The notes beneath the pieces were generated by a model. The model made no database searches. It saw nothing but the letters and a program-made list of their open reading frames with translations, and had not been told where the DNA came from. Shown one piece after another: positions 8,578-16,895 of a stretch of DNA of 64,000 bases. A program made the translations under genes and the position numbers. The stretch is taken from assembly GCF_017916255.1 (NCBI RefSeq), contig NZ_CP072827.1, positions 3,745,501 to 3,809,500 on the forward strand, read 5' to 3'. This DNA is from Streptomyces mobaraensis NBRC 13819 = DSM 40847. Lineage in GTDB: Bacteria; Actinomycetota; Actinomycetes; Streptomycetales; Streptomycetaceae. Within the stretch, counting starts at the first letter, position 1. Each line of letters opens with the position of its first letter.

Positions 8578-8949
8578 ATGACGAACGCGAAGGACGAGCG
8601 CCGGCCGGCGGGCGAGCTGGAGGCCGGGGTCCTGGCCGTGCTGTGGGCCGCGGGAACCCCCCTGACGCCGGCCGAGGTGCAGGCGGCCCTCCCGCACGAC
8701 CCGGCCAGGACCACGGTGACCACGACCCTGGCCCGGCTGCACGACAAAGGCATAGCCGGACGCCGGCGCCAGGGCCGCGGCTACGCCTACTTCCCCGTCC
8801 AGGACGCTCCGGGCCTGACGGCCCTGCGCATGCACAGCGAACTCGAACGGGACGCCGACCGCGAAACCGTCCTGGCCCGCTTCGTCGCCCACCTCAGCCC
8901 CGACGACGAACGTCTCCTGAGAGACCTGCTGGACGCGGAGGAACAATGA
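8578..8949 (+). CDS. BlaI/MecI/CopY-family transcriptional repressor
   Basis: This 123-residue penicillinase-repressor-family protein has a winged helix in residues 1-80. The recognition region is [29 protein letters not shown], read here as short segments typical of BlaI. A C-terminal dimerisation helix pair ends in LSPDDERLLRDLLDAEE. Family members repress target promoters until cleaved by a partner M56 protease, and the gene directly downstream is such a protease, overlapping by 3 bp (ATGA). The start is ATG 8578 with GTGAAGGA upstream. It probably represses itself, dedA-PAP2 and the second PAP2 gene. Confidence 0.9.
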   Translation: MTNAKDERRPAGELEAGVLAVLWAAGTPLTPAEVQAALPHDPARTTVTTTLARLHDKGIAGRRRQGRGYAYFPVQDAPGLTALRMHSELERDADRETVLARFVAHLSPDDERLLRDLLDAEEQ

Positions 8950-9878
8950 CCGCCCTCCTGCTGCTCCCGCTGCTGCTCCCCCTCGTCGCGCCCGCACTGG
9001 CACGGCGCACCGCGCGGCGGCTCGCCCCCGCCCCCGCCTTGTGGGTGCTGACCCTCGCCGCACTCGCGCTGGCCGGCGGTTCACTGACCGCGCTGGGCGC
9101 CCTCGTCCTCACGGGCCTGCTGAAAGTGCCCGCCTTCGCGTCGCTCGGGGAGCTCGTCCACCCCCTGCGCACCCCGTGGGACGCCGTCGCCGTGCCGTCG
9201 GCCGCGGCGGCGGCCGGCCTGCTCGCCGTCGGCGGCTGGACGCTGACCCGCTCCGCCGTCCGGCAGGCCAGAGGGCTGCGGGCCGCCCACACCGAGGCCG
9301 CCCGCCGTCCGGCGGCGGGGGACCTGTGCATCGTCGACTCGCCGCGGCCGGACGCCTACGCCCTGCCCGGCCGGCCCGGCCGCGTCGTGATCACCACCGC
9401 GATGATCCGCAGTCTCGACGCGGCCGAACGCGAGGTCCTCTTCGCCCACGAACGCGCCCACAACACCTACCGCCACCACTACTTCCTGGCTGCGGCCGAA
9501 CTCGCCGCCCACTGCCACCCGGCCCTGCGCCCCGTCCGTGACGCCATCCGGTACGCGGCCGAGCGCATGGCCGACGAAGCCGCTGCCGCCACCGTCGGCG
9601 ACCGGCGCCTGACCGCCCGCGCCATCGCCCGCGCGGCCCTCGCCTCCAGCGCCCACCGCTCCGGCCGGCCCGCCGTCGTACCGGCGGCGACCGCCGGCCC
9701 CGTTCCCCGCCGCGTCGCCGCCCTCCTCACCGGCCCCCCGCCCCGGCGCCACAGGGTCACGCCGTGGATCGCCCTCCTCCTCGCCGCCTGCGCCACCGCC
9801 TCCGTGGGCGCCACGGCGACCGGCATGGCCGATCTCCACCACGAGGTCGAAGTCGCCCAGGGTGAGATCGCTCGCTGA
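8946..9878 (+). CDS. M56/M48-type membrane metalloprotease (BlaR1-like sensor partner)
   Basis: This 310-residue integral membrane protein has hydrophobic segments near residues 3-20, 31-62 and 83-101, and one C-terminal segment near 285-305. The cytosolic zinc protease site is HERAH at residues 168-172, with the downstream ExxxD ligand pair Glu206/Asp210. Unlike BlaR1 it has no penicillin-binding sensor domain, so it must sense another signal, directly in the membrane or through a partner. It overlaps the repressor gene (ATGA), the standard blaI-protease pairing. The expected role is cleavage of the repressor to release target promoters. Confidence 0.85.
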   Translation: MTALLLLPLLLPLVAPALARRTARRLAPAPALWVLTLAALALAGGSLTALGALVLTGLLKVPAFASLGELVHPLRTPWDAVAVPSAAAAAGLLAVGGWTLTRSAVRQARGLRAAHTEAARRPAAGDLCIVDSPRPDAYALPGRPGRVVITTAMIRSLDAAEREVLFAHERAHNTYRHHYFLAAAELAAHCHPALRPVRDAIRYAAERMADEAAAATVGDRRLTARAIARAALASSAHRSGRPAVVPAATAGPVPRRVAALLTGPPPRRHRVTPWIALLLAACATASVGATATGMADLHHEVEVAQGEIAR

Positions 9879-9926
9879 TCACAGCCGCTCCGCCCGGGCG
9901 CGTGGAACCGCCCGCCTTCCGTTATC

Positions 9927-9944
9927 GTCTACCGGCGTGTAGTC
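9927..9944. promoter_or_regulatory. Second predicted BlaI-type operator, before the second PAP2 gene
   Basis: GTCTACCGGCGTGTAGTC matches the site at 8535-8552 in 15 of 18 positions and keeps the GTCTAC-N6-GTAG core. It lies about 90 bp before the second PAP2 start and just after a TATCGT hexamer that could be the -10 box. Its placement suggests that the repressor controls this gene too. Confidence 0.6.
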
Positions 9945-10034
9945 ACCCGCGCGAGCCGACCGCACGCCGCCGCCTGCCAACGGACCGCGCCCGCGCGGGG
10001 CCCGCGCCCGTTCACACGATGGGACCCACTGACG

Positions 10035-10655
10035 ATGACGACCGCCTCCGCTCCGCCCGGCCTCGACGGAGCCGCGATAGACGGCGGCCTCTACACCGAC
10101 GTCACCGACTTCGCGCACCACACGCGCTGGCTCAACGGCGCGGTGGCCTTCTACACGACCTACGGCATCGCCCTCTTCGGCCTCCTTCTGCTCGCCGCGT
10201 GGTGGCTGGCCCGCCCCCGCGACGCACGCACCATGGCCGCCGCACTGCTCACCCCGGTCGCGGCCGTCATCGCCTACCTCGTGAACGACGGCGTCAAATC
10301 CGTCTTCCAGGAAGCGCGCCCCTGCCGGGCCCTGCCGCACGACTTCCTCATCGAAACGTGCCCTCCGGCCAACGACTACGCCTTCCCCAGCAACCACACC
10401 ACCGTCGCCTTCGCCGTGGCCGCCGGCCTCCTGCTGGTCAACCGGCGCCTGGCCGCACTGGCCTGGCCCGCGGCGATCCTCATGGCCGCGTCGCGCGTCT
10501 ACGTCGGCGCCCACTACCCCCACGACGTCCTCGTGGGAGCCCTCGTCGGCATCCTCCTCGGAGCCGCCGTCGTGGCCGTCACGCGCCGGCCGGCCGCACC
10601 GGTCGTCTCCCGACTGCGCGGCGGCCCGGCACGGGCACTCCTCGGAGCCGCCTGA
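10035..10655 (+). CDS. PAP2-superfamily membrane phosphatase (second copy)
   Basis: This 206-residue polytopic phosphatase has C1 as KSVFQEARP, C2 as FPSNHTT (Asn where Gly is common) and C3 as SRVYVGAHYPHDVL. These motifs are closer to the BcrC/YbjG class of undecaprenyl-pyrophosphatases than those of the copy at 7092. It starts at ATG 10035. The BlaI-like operator upstream ties it to the dedA-PAP2 operon. The two PAP2 proteins differ enough to have separate substrates or conditions. Confidence 0.87.
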   Translation: MTTASAPPGLDGAAIDGGLYTDVTDFAHHTRWLNGAVAFYTTYGIALFGLLLLAAWWLARPRDARTMAAALLTPVAAVIAYLVNDGVKSVFQEARPCRALPHDFLIETCPPANDYAFPSNHTTVAFAVAAGLLLVNRRLAALAWPAAILMAASRVYVGAHYPHDVLVGALVGILLGAAVVAVTRRPAAPVVSRLRGGPARALLGAA

Positions 10656-10766
10656 CCGGTACGACGCCGCGGTCCGGCCCGCACGACGCCGGAGACCTCG
10701 CAACCCGGTCGGGGCAGATCACGGCGCCCGTCCGGGGCCTCCGGGCGGGCAAAACTGGTCCGGGGG

Positions 10767-11909
10767 TCAGTCGGGGGCCGCCTCGCCGGTCTGGACGCGG
10801 GCGGTCCACTTCTCCTCGATGCGGGCGAGCCTCCATACGGCCAGGGCGATGGCCCAGGTGGCGGCGAACAGGGCGACGATGGCGAAGCCGATCGTGTTCA
10901 GGTCCAAGCCGCCGATCCAGTCCCAGAACGGCCCGTGGAGGCCGGCCTTGTCGGCCAGGAGTGCCAGGAGTTCCACGGTGCCGATCAGCAGGGCGACGGC
11001 GACCGACAGGCCGGTGACGGTGAGGTTGTAGTAGACCTTGCGCACCGGCTTGGAGAAGGCCCAGCCGTAGGCGAAGTTCATGAACGTACCGTCGATGGTG
11101 TCCAGCAGCGACATCCCCGCCGCGAACAGCACCGGCAGACACAGGATCGCGTACCAGGGCAGACCGGAGGCGGCCCCGGAACCGGCCAGGACCAGCAGCG
11201 CGACCTCGGTCGCGGTGTCGAAGCCGAGGCCGAACAGCAGGCCCAGCGGATACATCTGCCACGGCTGGGTGACCGACTTCATCATCCGGCCCAGCAGGCG
11301 GTTCATGAACCCGCGATGGTTCAGCTGCTCCTCCAGTGCCGCCTCGTCGAAGTGGCCGGCGCGCATCTGCCGGAAGACCTTCCAGAGCCCGGCCAGGATC
11401 ACCACGTTGATGAGGGCGATCACGTAGAGGAACACACCGGAGACGGTCGTGCCGATCCAGCCCGTGACGTCGTGCAGCTCCGAGTCGTCGTGCTCCACCG
11501 GCCCGGCCAGGCTCTTGACGCCGAGGGAGAGCAGGAAGGCCAGGGCGAAGACGACGCTGGAGTGCCCGAGGGAGAACCAGAAACCCACCGACAGCGGCCG
11601 CCGGCCGGAGTGCATCAGCTTGCGGGTCGTGTTGTCGATCGCCGCGATGTGGTCGGCGTCGAAGGCGTGCCGCATCCCCAGGGTGTAGGCGGTCACCCCG
11701 ATCCCGATACCGAAGGTCTTCGTGCCCAGGCTGTAGTGCTCCGGGGTCACGAGCACGACCAGGGTGAACCAGCCGACGGCATGCAGGGCCAGGATGACGG
11801 CGGCCATCCCACCGAGCCGCCGCCACTCATGGCGAGAAACAGCTCCTGCCGCACGTCGCCAGCGCGAAGGACGTATGCCGGGGACGGTGGAGGAACCGGT
11901 GGTCGTCAC
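10767..11909 (-). CDS. HoxN/HupN/NixA-family nickel/cobalt permease
   Basis: This 380-residue membrane permease of the NiCoT family has eight predicted spans. The metal signature HX4DH is present as RHAFDADHIAAIDN in the second span, followed by the second family motif GFWFSLGHSSVVF. It takes up Ni2+ or Co2+ for metalloenzymes. GTG 11909 is chosen because GAAGGA lies 6 nt upstream. The open frame runs a further 63 codons, but these cross the promoter and a Nur-like box, so they are probably not coding. No nickel enzyme gene is seen in the window. Confidence 0.9.
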   Translation of the reverse strand: MTTTGSSTVPGIRPSRWRRAAGAVSRHEWRRLGGMAAVILALHAVGWFTLVVLVTPEHYSLGTKTFGIGIGVTAYTLGMRHAFDADHIAAIDNTTRKLMHSGRRPLSVGFWFSLGHSSVVFALAFLLSLGVKSLAGPVEHDDSELHDVTGWIGTTVSGVFLYVIALINVVILAGLWKVFRQMRAGHFDEAALEEQLNHRGFMNRLLGRMMKSVTQPWQMYPLGLLFGLGFDTATEVALLVLAGSGAASGLPWYAILCLPVLFAAGMSLLDTIDGTFMNFAYGWAFSKPVRKVYYNLTVTGLSVAVALLIGTVELLALLADKAGLHGPFWDWIGGLDLNTIGFAIVALFAATWAIALAVWRLARIEEKWTARVQTGEAAPD

Positions 11910-11968
11910 AGGGAATCCTTCCGTCGGTGGCCAAGGGACGGCACACCGTAGGCGCCGATGATTCGTAC

Positions 11969-11985
11969 CTGCAATCCCTATGCAA
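11969..11985. promoter_or_regulatory. Nur box-like operator upstream of the nickel permease
   Basis: CTGCAA-TCCCT-ATGCAA fits the Streptomyces Nur box (tTGCaa-N5-ttGCAA) with both TGCAA cores intact. It lies 60 bp upstream of the permease GTG. Nur is the nickel-responsive Fur-family repressor, so nickel should shut this gene off. The match is read from sequence and the regulation is inferred. Confidence 0.65.
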
Positions 11986-12136
11986 CAACGCCCGGAAGCA
12001 GGAGGCCACCGGCAGGCGCACAGCCGCCACCACGCGCCGGGTAGCCCGGACAACGCAACGTAATGAGCTTGCAAGCCCAACCGAGGGCCCTCGGTCACCC
12101 GGGGGCGGGGACGGTCCGTCCGGTGGCCGTTTTTTT

Positions 12137-12161
12137 CACCGCGCGCTTACCTCGCGCGGTG
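12137..12161. repeat. 9-bp inverted repeat in the leader of the lipoprotein/ABC operon
   Basis: Arms CACCGCGCG and CGCGCGGTG enclose a 7-nt loop. A run of seven T residues precedes the stem on the plus strand, so it does not have terminator polarity in that direction, and the minus strand has A residues instead. It lies about 95 bp before the lipoprotein start and could be a regulator site or an mRNA leader stem. Confidence 0.5.
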
Positions 12162-12254
12162 CGGGCGCTGACCGGGGGGCTCCTAGCGTGGGAGCAGAGA
12201 CGGAGAACCGGAGGCGGCTTTCCGGCCGCCCGCACCGCTGTGGAGGTGCCTGTC

Positions 12255-12860
12255 ATGCGTCGTCCGCTCGCCGCCGCCGCGGCCGGTCTGGCCCTGGTCG
12301 CCGGAGCCGGAGCCGCGGCCTGCTCCTCGTCGTCGCCCCCTTCGCACCCGCCGCCGTCATCCTCACAGCAGCAGAAGCCGGCGGATACGAATCCGCCGGG
12401 CGACATACCCGACACCCAGGCGTTCGTGCCCTGGTCGTCCCCTGACGGTGCCTTCACGGTGAAGGTGCCGGAGGGCTGGTCGCGCAGTTCTCAGGGGGCG
12501 GCGACGGTGTTCACCGACAAGTTCAACAGTGTGCGTGCCGAGCGCGTCCCTGCCACGACGGCTCCCACCGTCGACTCCGTACGCATGCGCGACATACCCG
12601 AGATCCAGGCCGGCAGCAGGCATTTCTCCCTGGTCTCGGTAACCGAGGTACAGCGCAAGGGCGGCAAGGCGGTACTCGCCGAGTACCACGCCGACTCGGC
12701 GCCCGACCAGGTGACCGGCAAGAGCGTCCCCTTGGACGTCCAGCGGTACGTCTTCTTCTCGCCCGGCAAGGGTGAGGCCGTACTGACGCTGTCCGGCGGC
12801 GTGGGGGCGGACAACGTCGATCCCTGGCGGACCGTCACCGACTCCTTCCGGTGGTCGTGA
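12255..12860 (+). CDS. Secreted lipoprotein of the ABC/FtsX cassette
   Basis: This 201-residue protein has a lipoprotein signal: Arg-Arg start, hydrophobic stretch and lipobox ending in AAAC near residue 23. A Ser/Pro/Gln-rich linker follows, then a compact domain of about 150 residues starting FVPWSSPDGAFTVKVPEGW. Similar domains occur in actinobacterial lipoproteins of unknown function. ATG 12255 lies after a GGAGGTG-like site. The stop overlaps the next ATG by one base (TGATG), so it is co-translated with the ABC ATPase and probably works with the transporter outside the membrane. Confidence 0.75.
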   Translation: MRRPLAAAAAGLALVAGAGAAACSSSSPPSHPPPSSSQQQKPADTNPPGDIPDTQAFVPWSSPDGAFTVKVPEGWSRSSQGAATVFTDKFNSVRAERVPATTAPTVDSVRMRDIPEIQAGSRHFSLVSVTEVQRKGGKAVLAEYHADSAPDQVTGKSVPLDVQRYVFFSPGKGEAVLTLSGGVGADNVDPWRTVTDSFRWS

Positions 12861-13522
12861 TGACCGTGCCCGTACTCAGCGCCCGCTCCCTGTACCGGTT
12901 CTTCCGGGCCGGGGAGGAGGAGACGTTCGCGTTGCAGGGCGTGGGGCTGGAAGTCGGCAGCGGCGAGACCGTGGCCGTGACCGGGCCGTCGGGCTCGGGG
13001 AAGACCACCCTGCTCAACTGTCTGGCCGGTCTCGACGAGCCCGACGGCGGCACCGTGACCGTCGCCGGTGAGCGGCTCAGCCACCGGCCCGAACGCGAGC
13101 GGAGCGGCATCCGCGCACGGCACATCGGGATGGTGTTCCAGTCGGGCAACCTGCTGGAGCACCTCACCGTGCGGGACAACGTCGCGCTCGTCCAGCGGCT
13201 GGTGGCCGCGCGGACCCGGGTGCCGCCGCAGGAACTGCTGGAGCGGACGGGCATCGCGCACCGCGCGGACGCACTGCCACGCCAGTTGTCCGGAGGGGAG
13301 GCGGCTCGTGCCGGTCTTGCCGTCGCTCTCGCCAACGCGCCGGAGGTGCTGCTCGCCGACGAGCCGACCGGTGAGGTGGACGGAGAGACCGAGCGGCGGC
13401 TGCTGGCCCTGCTGCGCGAGCGGGCCGCCGACGGCACGGCGGTCGTCGTGGTCACCCACAGCCGGGCCGTGGCGGCGGTCGCCGACCGGGTGCTGCGGCT
13501 GCGGGACGGGAGGTGGACGTGA
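12860..13522 (+). CDS. ABC transporter ATP-binding protein (MacB/LolD type), first copy
   Basis: This 220-residue ATPase has Walker A GPSGSGKTT near residue 42, a Q-loop in VFQSGNLLEHL, the signature LSGGEAARAG, and Walker B VLLADEPTGEVD. The signature has Glu-Ala-Ala where Gln-Gln-Gln is common, which is tolerated in this family. The start is ATG 12860, overlapping the lipoprotein stop. It is the first of two different ATPases that precede one large permease, so the transporter may be a heterodimer at the ATPase level. Confidence 0.9.
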   Translation: MTVPVLSARSLYRFFRAGEEETFALQGVGLEVGSGETVAVTGPSGSGKTTLLNCLAGLDEPDGGTVTVAGERLSHRPERERSGIRARHIGMVFQSGNLLEHLTVRDNVALVQRLVAARTRVPPQELLERTGIAHRADALPRQLSGGEAARAGLAVALANAPEVLLADEPTGEVDGETERRLLALLRERAADGTAVVVVTHSRAVAAVADRVLRLRDGRWT

Positions 13523-14238
13523 TGGGCGCCGTGGCCCCCGCCGTGGGCGTGCCGCTGGTCCGCTGCGAGAACGCGGCCCGTACCTACGGCCGCGGGCCGG
13601 CGGCCGTGGTCGCGGTGCACAGTGTGACCTGTTCGGTGCCGCCCGGCGCCCGCGTCTGCGTGGTGGGACCGTCGGGTTCGGGCAAGTCCACCCTGCTGCA
13701 CCTGATGGCGGGCCTGGACCGGCCCACGACGGGCCGGGTGAGTCACCCGGGGCTCGGCGGGGAGGACGCGCGGGGGCTCGCCCGGCATATCGGCGTCGTC
13801 TTCCAGGGCCCGAGCCTACTGCCCCCGCTCACCGCCGCCGAGAACGTCGCGCTCCCCCTGCGGATCGACGGCGTGCCGGGGGACGAGGTCGCGTCCCGCA
13901 CGAGGGCGGCCCTGCGAAGCCTGGACCTGGAGCCGCTGGCCGGCCGGCTGCCGGACGACCTGTCGGCCGGGCAGGCCCAGCGCGTCGCGGTGGCCAGAGT
14001 GCTGGCACGTGGGCCCGCCCTCGTGCTGGCCGACGAGCCGACCGGCCAGCTGGACCGCGCCACGGGCCGTCAGGTACTGACGGTGCTGCTGACCGCCGCC
14101 GCCGAGCTGGGGGCGGCGGTCCTGGTGACGACCCACGACCCGCTCGTCGCCCGTGCCCTGGACATCCGCTGGTACATGGCCGACGGACGGCTGGTCCAGC
14201 CGGAGGCCCGGCCGGAGAGGGAAGGGGACCCAAGGTGA
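13522..14238 (+). CDS. ABC transporter ATP-binding protein (MacB/LolD type), second copy
   Basis: This 238-residue ATPase has Walker A GPSGSGKST, a Q-loop in VFQGPSLLPPL, the signature LSAGQAQRVA and Walker B LVLADEPTGQLD. It starts at ATG 13522, overlapping the first ATPase stop by one base, and ends in a GTGA overlap with the permease gene. It differs clearly from the first ATPase, so this is not a recent duplication. A heterodimeric pair driving the single large permease is the simplest reading. Confidence 0.9.
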   Translation: MGAVAPAVGVPLVRCENAARTYGRGPAAVVAVHSVTCSVPPGARVCVVGPSGSGKSTLLHLMAGLDRPTTGRVSHPGLGGEDARGLARHIGVVFQGPSLLPPLTAAENVALPLRIDGVPGDEVASRTRAALRSLDLEPLAGRLPDDLSAGQAQRVAVARVLARGPALVLADEPTGQLDRATGRQVLTVLLTAAAELGAAVLVTTHDPLVARALDIRWYMADGRLVQPEARPEREGDPR

Positions 14239-16880
14239 TCAGGATATGGCTGTCCGGTCTGCTGCGCCGGCGCGGCGGACGACTTCTCGGAGTCGCGGCC
14301 GGCGTGGCCATGGCCGTGGCGCTCCTGGCGGCGCTCGGCGGTTTCCTCGGTGCGACGCGGGCGACGATGACCGCCCAGTCCGTGCGCGGGGTCGTCGTGG
14401 ACTGGCAGGTGCAGACGGTGAGCGGCACCGACACCCGAACGGCGCTGACCACGGTGCGGAACGTCCCGGGCACCCGGACGGCCCTGCCCGTCGGATACGC
14501 CGGCACCAGCGGCCTGGCCGCCACCGCCGCGGGCACCTCCCAGGCCACCGGCCCCGGCGTGGTACTGGGTCTTCCGGACGGGTACGGCGCGGCCTTCCCC
14601 GGCGAGATCCGGGTGCTGGCCGGCCGCGGCAACGGGGTGCTGCTGGCGCAGCAGACCGCCGCGAACCTCCACGCGGCCCCGGGCGACACGGTGACCGTCG
14701 GACGCGCCGGACTGCCGCCGGTGAAGGTCCGGGTGGACGGCGTGGTGGACCTGCCCCACGCCGACTCGCTCTTCCAGAACGTCGGCGCACCGCCGCAGTC
14801 GCAACCGACGGCACCGCCGGACAACGTCGTGCTGCTGCCCCAGGGCCGCTGGCACGCCACCTTCGACCCGATGGCCAAAGGCCGCCCCGATCTCGTCCAC
14901 GACCAGATCCACGTGCGGCGCAGCCACACGCTGCCGCACGACCCGGCATCCGCGTACGTGGCGGCGACCGGCAGCGCGCACAACGCGGAGGCGCGGCTGG
15001 CCGGGACCGCGGTCGTCGGCGACAACCTGGGCGCCGTGCTGGGCGCGGCCCGCTCGGACGCCCTGTACGCGCAGACGCTCTTCCTCTTCCTCGGCGTCCC
15101 CGGCGCGCTGCTGGCGGGCGCGCTCACGGCGGCGGTTGCAGGATCGGGGGCTCAGCGGCGGCGCCGGGAGCAGTCGCTGCTGCGGGCGCGCGGTGCCCCG
15201 GCGGGGCGGCTCCTCGGCCTGGCGGCCGTGGAGGCCGTGGTCGTGGCCGCCGCCGGCGGGGCGGCGGGACTGGGCATCGCGGCGTTGCTGGGCAGGGTGG
15301 CCTTCGGCACGGCCGGCACGTTCGCCGCCGACTGGGCAGTGGCCGCGATCGTCGCGGGGGCGGCCATCGCGGGTGCCACCGTCCTGCTGCCCGCCCGCCG
15401 GGACCTCAAGGCGTCCACGGTCGTCGCAGGGCGCACGGCGGTGGAGCACCGCTCCGTGCCGCGCGCCGCGTGGTGGGTACTGGCCGCCGGGCTGCTGCTG
15501 GGGTCGCTGGCGGTGTTCCGGGTCACCAGCCGTACGAATTACGCCCTCGTCCTCGCTCCCGAGGGCACGCCCACCCTGTCGGTGGACTACTGGGCGTTCG
15601 CCGGGCCCGCGCTGCTGTGGGCAGGCGGAGCGCTGCTGGCCTGGCTGGTGGCGGACCTGGTGCTGCGGCGCGGCCGGCCGGTGCTGGCGCGGCTGCTGCA
15701 TCCACTGGCGGGGCCCTTGTCCGGGACGGTCGCGGCGAGCCTGTCGCGGCAGCGCGGCACGGTGCTGCGGGGCGTGGTCCTGCTGGCACTGGCGACGGCG
15801 TTCGCCGCCTCGACGGCCGTGTTCAACTCCACCTACCGCCAGCAGGCCGAAGTCGACGCGGTCCTCTCCAACGGCGCCGACGTCACCGTCACCGAATCCC
15901 CCGGCTCCACCACGAGCGCGGCGGACGCGGCACGGGTGGCGGCGCTGCCCGGGGTGCGGCGGGTGGAGCCACTGCAGCACCGCTTCGCCTACGTCGGCCC
16001 GGATCTGCAGGATCTGTACGGGGTCCGGCCGTCCACCGTCGTGGCGGCGGGCAGGCTGCAGGACGCGTACTTCTCCGGCGGCACCGCCCGGCAGGTGATG
16101 GACCACCTGGCCCGTCAGCCCGACGGGCTGCTCGTCAGCGCCGAGACAGCCAAGGACTTCCAGCTCAACCCCGGCGACCAGGTCAGCCTGCGCCTCCAGG
16201 ACAACCGCACCCACCGGCTGCGGCCCGTCGTCTTCCACTTCGCGGGCGTCGTCAAGGAATTCCCGACCGCCCCCAAGGACAGCTTCCTGGTGGCCAACGC
16301 CTCCTATGTCGCCCGTGCGACCGGGAACGACACCGCCGGCACCCTGCTCGTCGACACCGGCGGCACCGGACAGCAAGCCGTGGCCCGGCACGTCCGGGCA
16401 ACGCTCGGCCCCACCGCGCACGTCTCGGACCTGCCGTCGGCCCGGACGGTGACCGGCTCCAGCCTCACCGCCGTGGACCTGAGCGGTCTCACCCGCGTCG
16501 AACTCGGCTTCGCCCTTGCCATCGGAGCGGCGGCGGGCGGCCTCGTGCTCGCCCTCGGCCTGGCCGAGCGGCGGCGCACCCTGGCACTCGCCTCCGTACT
16601 GGGCGCCCGGGGGCGGCAGCTGTCCGGGTTCGTGTGGAGCGAGGCGGGCCTGGTCGCCACGGCCGGCGCGGCCGCCGGCGCCGTACTGGGCTGGGCCCTG
16701 TCCGAGATGCTGGTCAAGGTCCTCTCCGGCGTTTTCGACCCGCCCCCGTCGGCCCTCGCCGTGCCGTGGGACTACCTCGGCGCCCTGGCCGCGGCCGTAG
16801 CGGCGGCCCTGGCGGTGGCCGCCTGGACGGCGGTGCGGCACGCCCGGCGGCCACCGCTCACGGAGCTGAGGGAGCTGTGA
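14235..16880 (+). CDS. Large FtsX-like ABC transporter permease
   Basis: This 881-residue permease has an N-terminal span (about residues 18-40), a first periplasmic region, a central cluster of spans around residues 275-500, a second extracellular region and a C-terminal set of three spans. The last spans include the ALASVLGARGRQLSGFVWSE segment typical of FtsX/MacB folds. Two FtsX-like units are fused in one chain. It starts at GTG 14235 inside the ATPase stop. The family acts as mechanotransmission or export machinery. The divergence from classic exporters and the lipoprotein partner suggest an envelope or antimicrobial-defence role. The adjacent two-component genes are convergent. Confidence 0.85.
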   Translation: MIRIWLSGLLRRRGGRLLGVAAGVAMAVALLAALGGFLGATRATMTAQSVRGVVVDWQVQTVSGTDTRTALTTVRNVPGTRTALPVGYAGTSGLAATAAGTSQATGPGVVLGLPDGYGAAFPGEIRVLAGRGNGVLLAQQTAANLHAAPGDTVTVGRAGLPPVKVRVDGVVDLPHADSLFQNVGAPPQSQPTAPPDNVVLLPQGRWHATFDPMAKGRPDLVHDQIHVRRSHTLPHDPASAYVAATGSAHNAEARLAGTAVVGDNLGAVLGAARSDALYAQTLFLFLGVPGALLAGALTAAVAGSGAQRRRREQSLLRARGAPAGRLLGLAAVEAVVVAAAGGAAGLGIAALLGRVAFGTAGTFAADWAVAAIVAGAAIAGATVLLPARRDLKASTVVAGRTAVEHRSVPRAAWWVLAAGLLLGSLAVFRVTSRTNYALVLAPEGTPTLSVDYWAFAGPALLWAGGALLAWLVADLVLRRGRPVLARLLHPLAGPLSGTVAASLSRQRGTVLRGVVLLALATAFAASTAVFNSTYRQQAEVDAVLSNGADVTVTESPGSTTSAADAARVAALPGVRRVEPLQHRFAYVGPDLQDLYGVRPSTVVAAGRLQDAYFSGGTARQVMDHLARQPDGLLVSAETAKDFQLNPGDQVSLRLQDNRTHRLRPVVFHFAGVVKEFPTAPKDSFLVANASYVARATGNDTAGTLLVDTGGTGQQAVARHVRATLGPTAHVSDLPSARTVTGSSLTAVDLSGLTRVELGFALAIGAAAGGLVLALGLAERRRTLALASVLGARGRQLSGFVWSEAGLVATAGAAAGAVLGWALSEMLVKVLSGVFDPPPSALAVPWDYLGALAAAVAAALAVAAWTAVRHARRPPLTELREL

Positions 16881-16895
16881 TCCCGAACAGGCCGG

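Noticed and set aside
11910..12098. 63-codon upstream extension of the nickel permease
   Set aside because: It crosses the Nur-like box and lacks family similarity. GTG 11909 has a good ribosome site.
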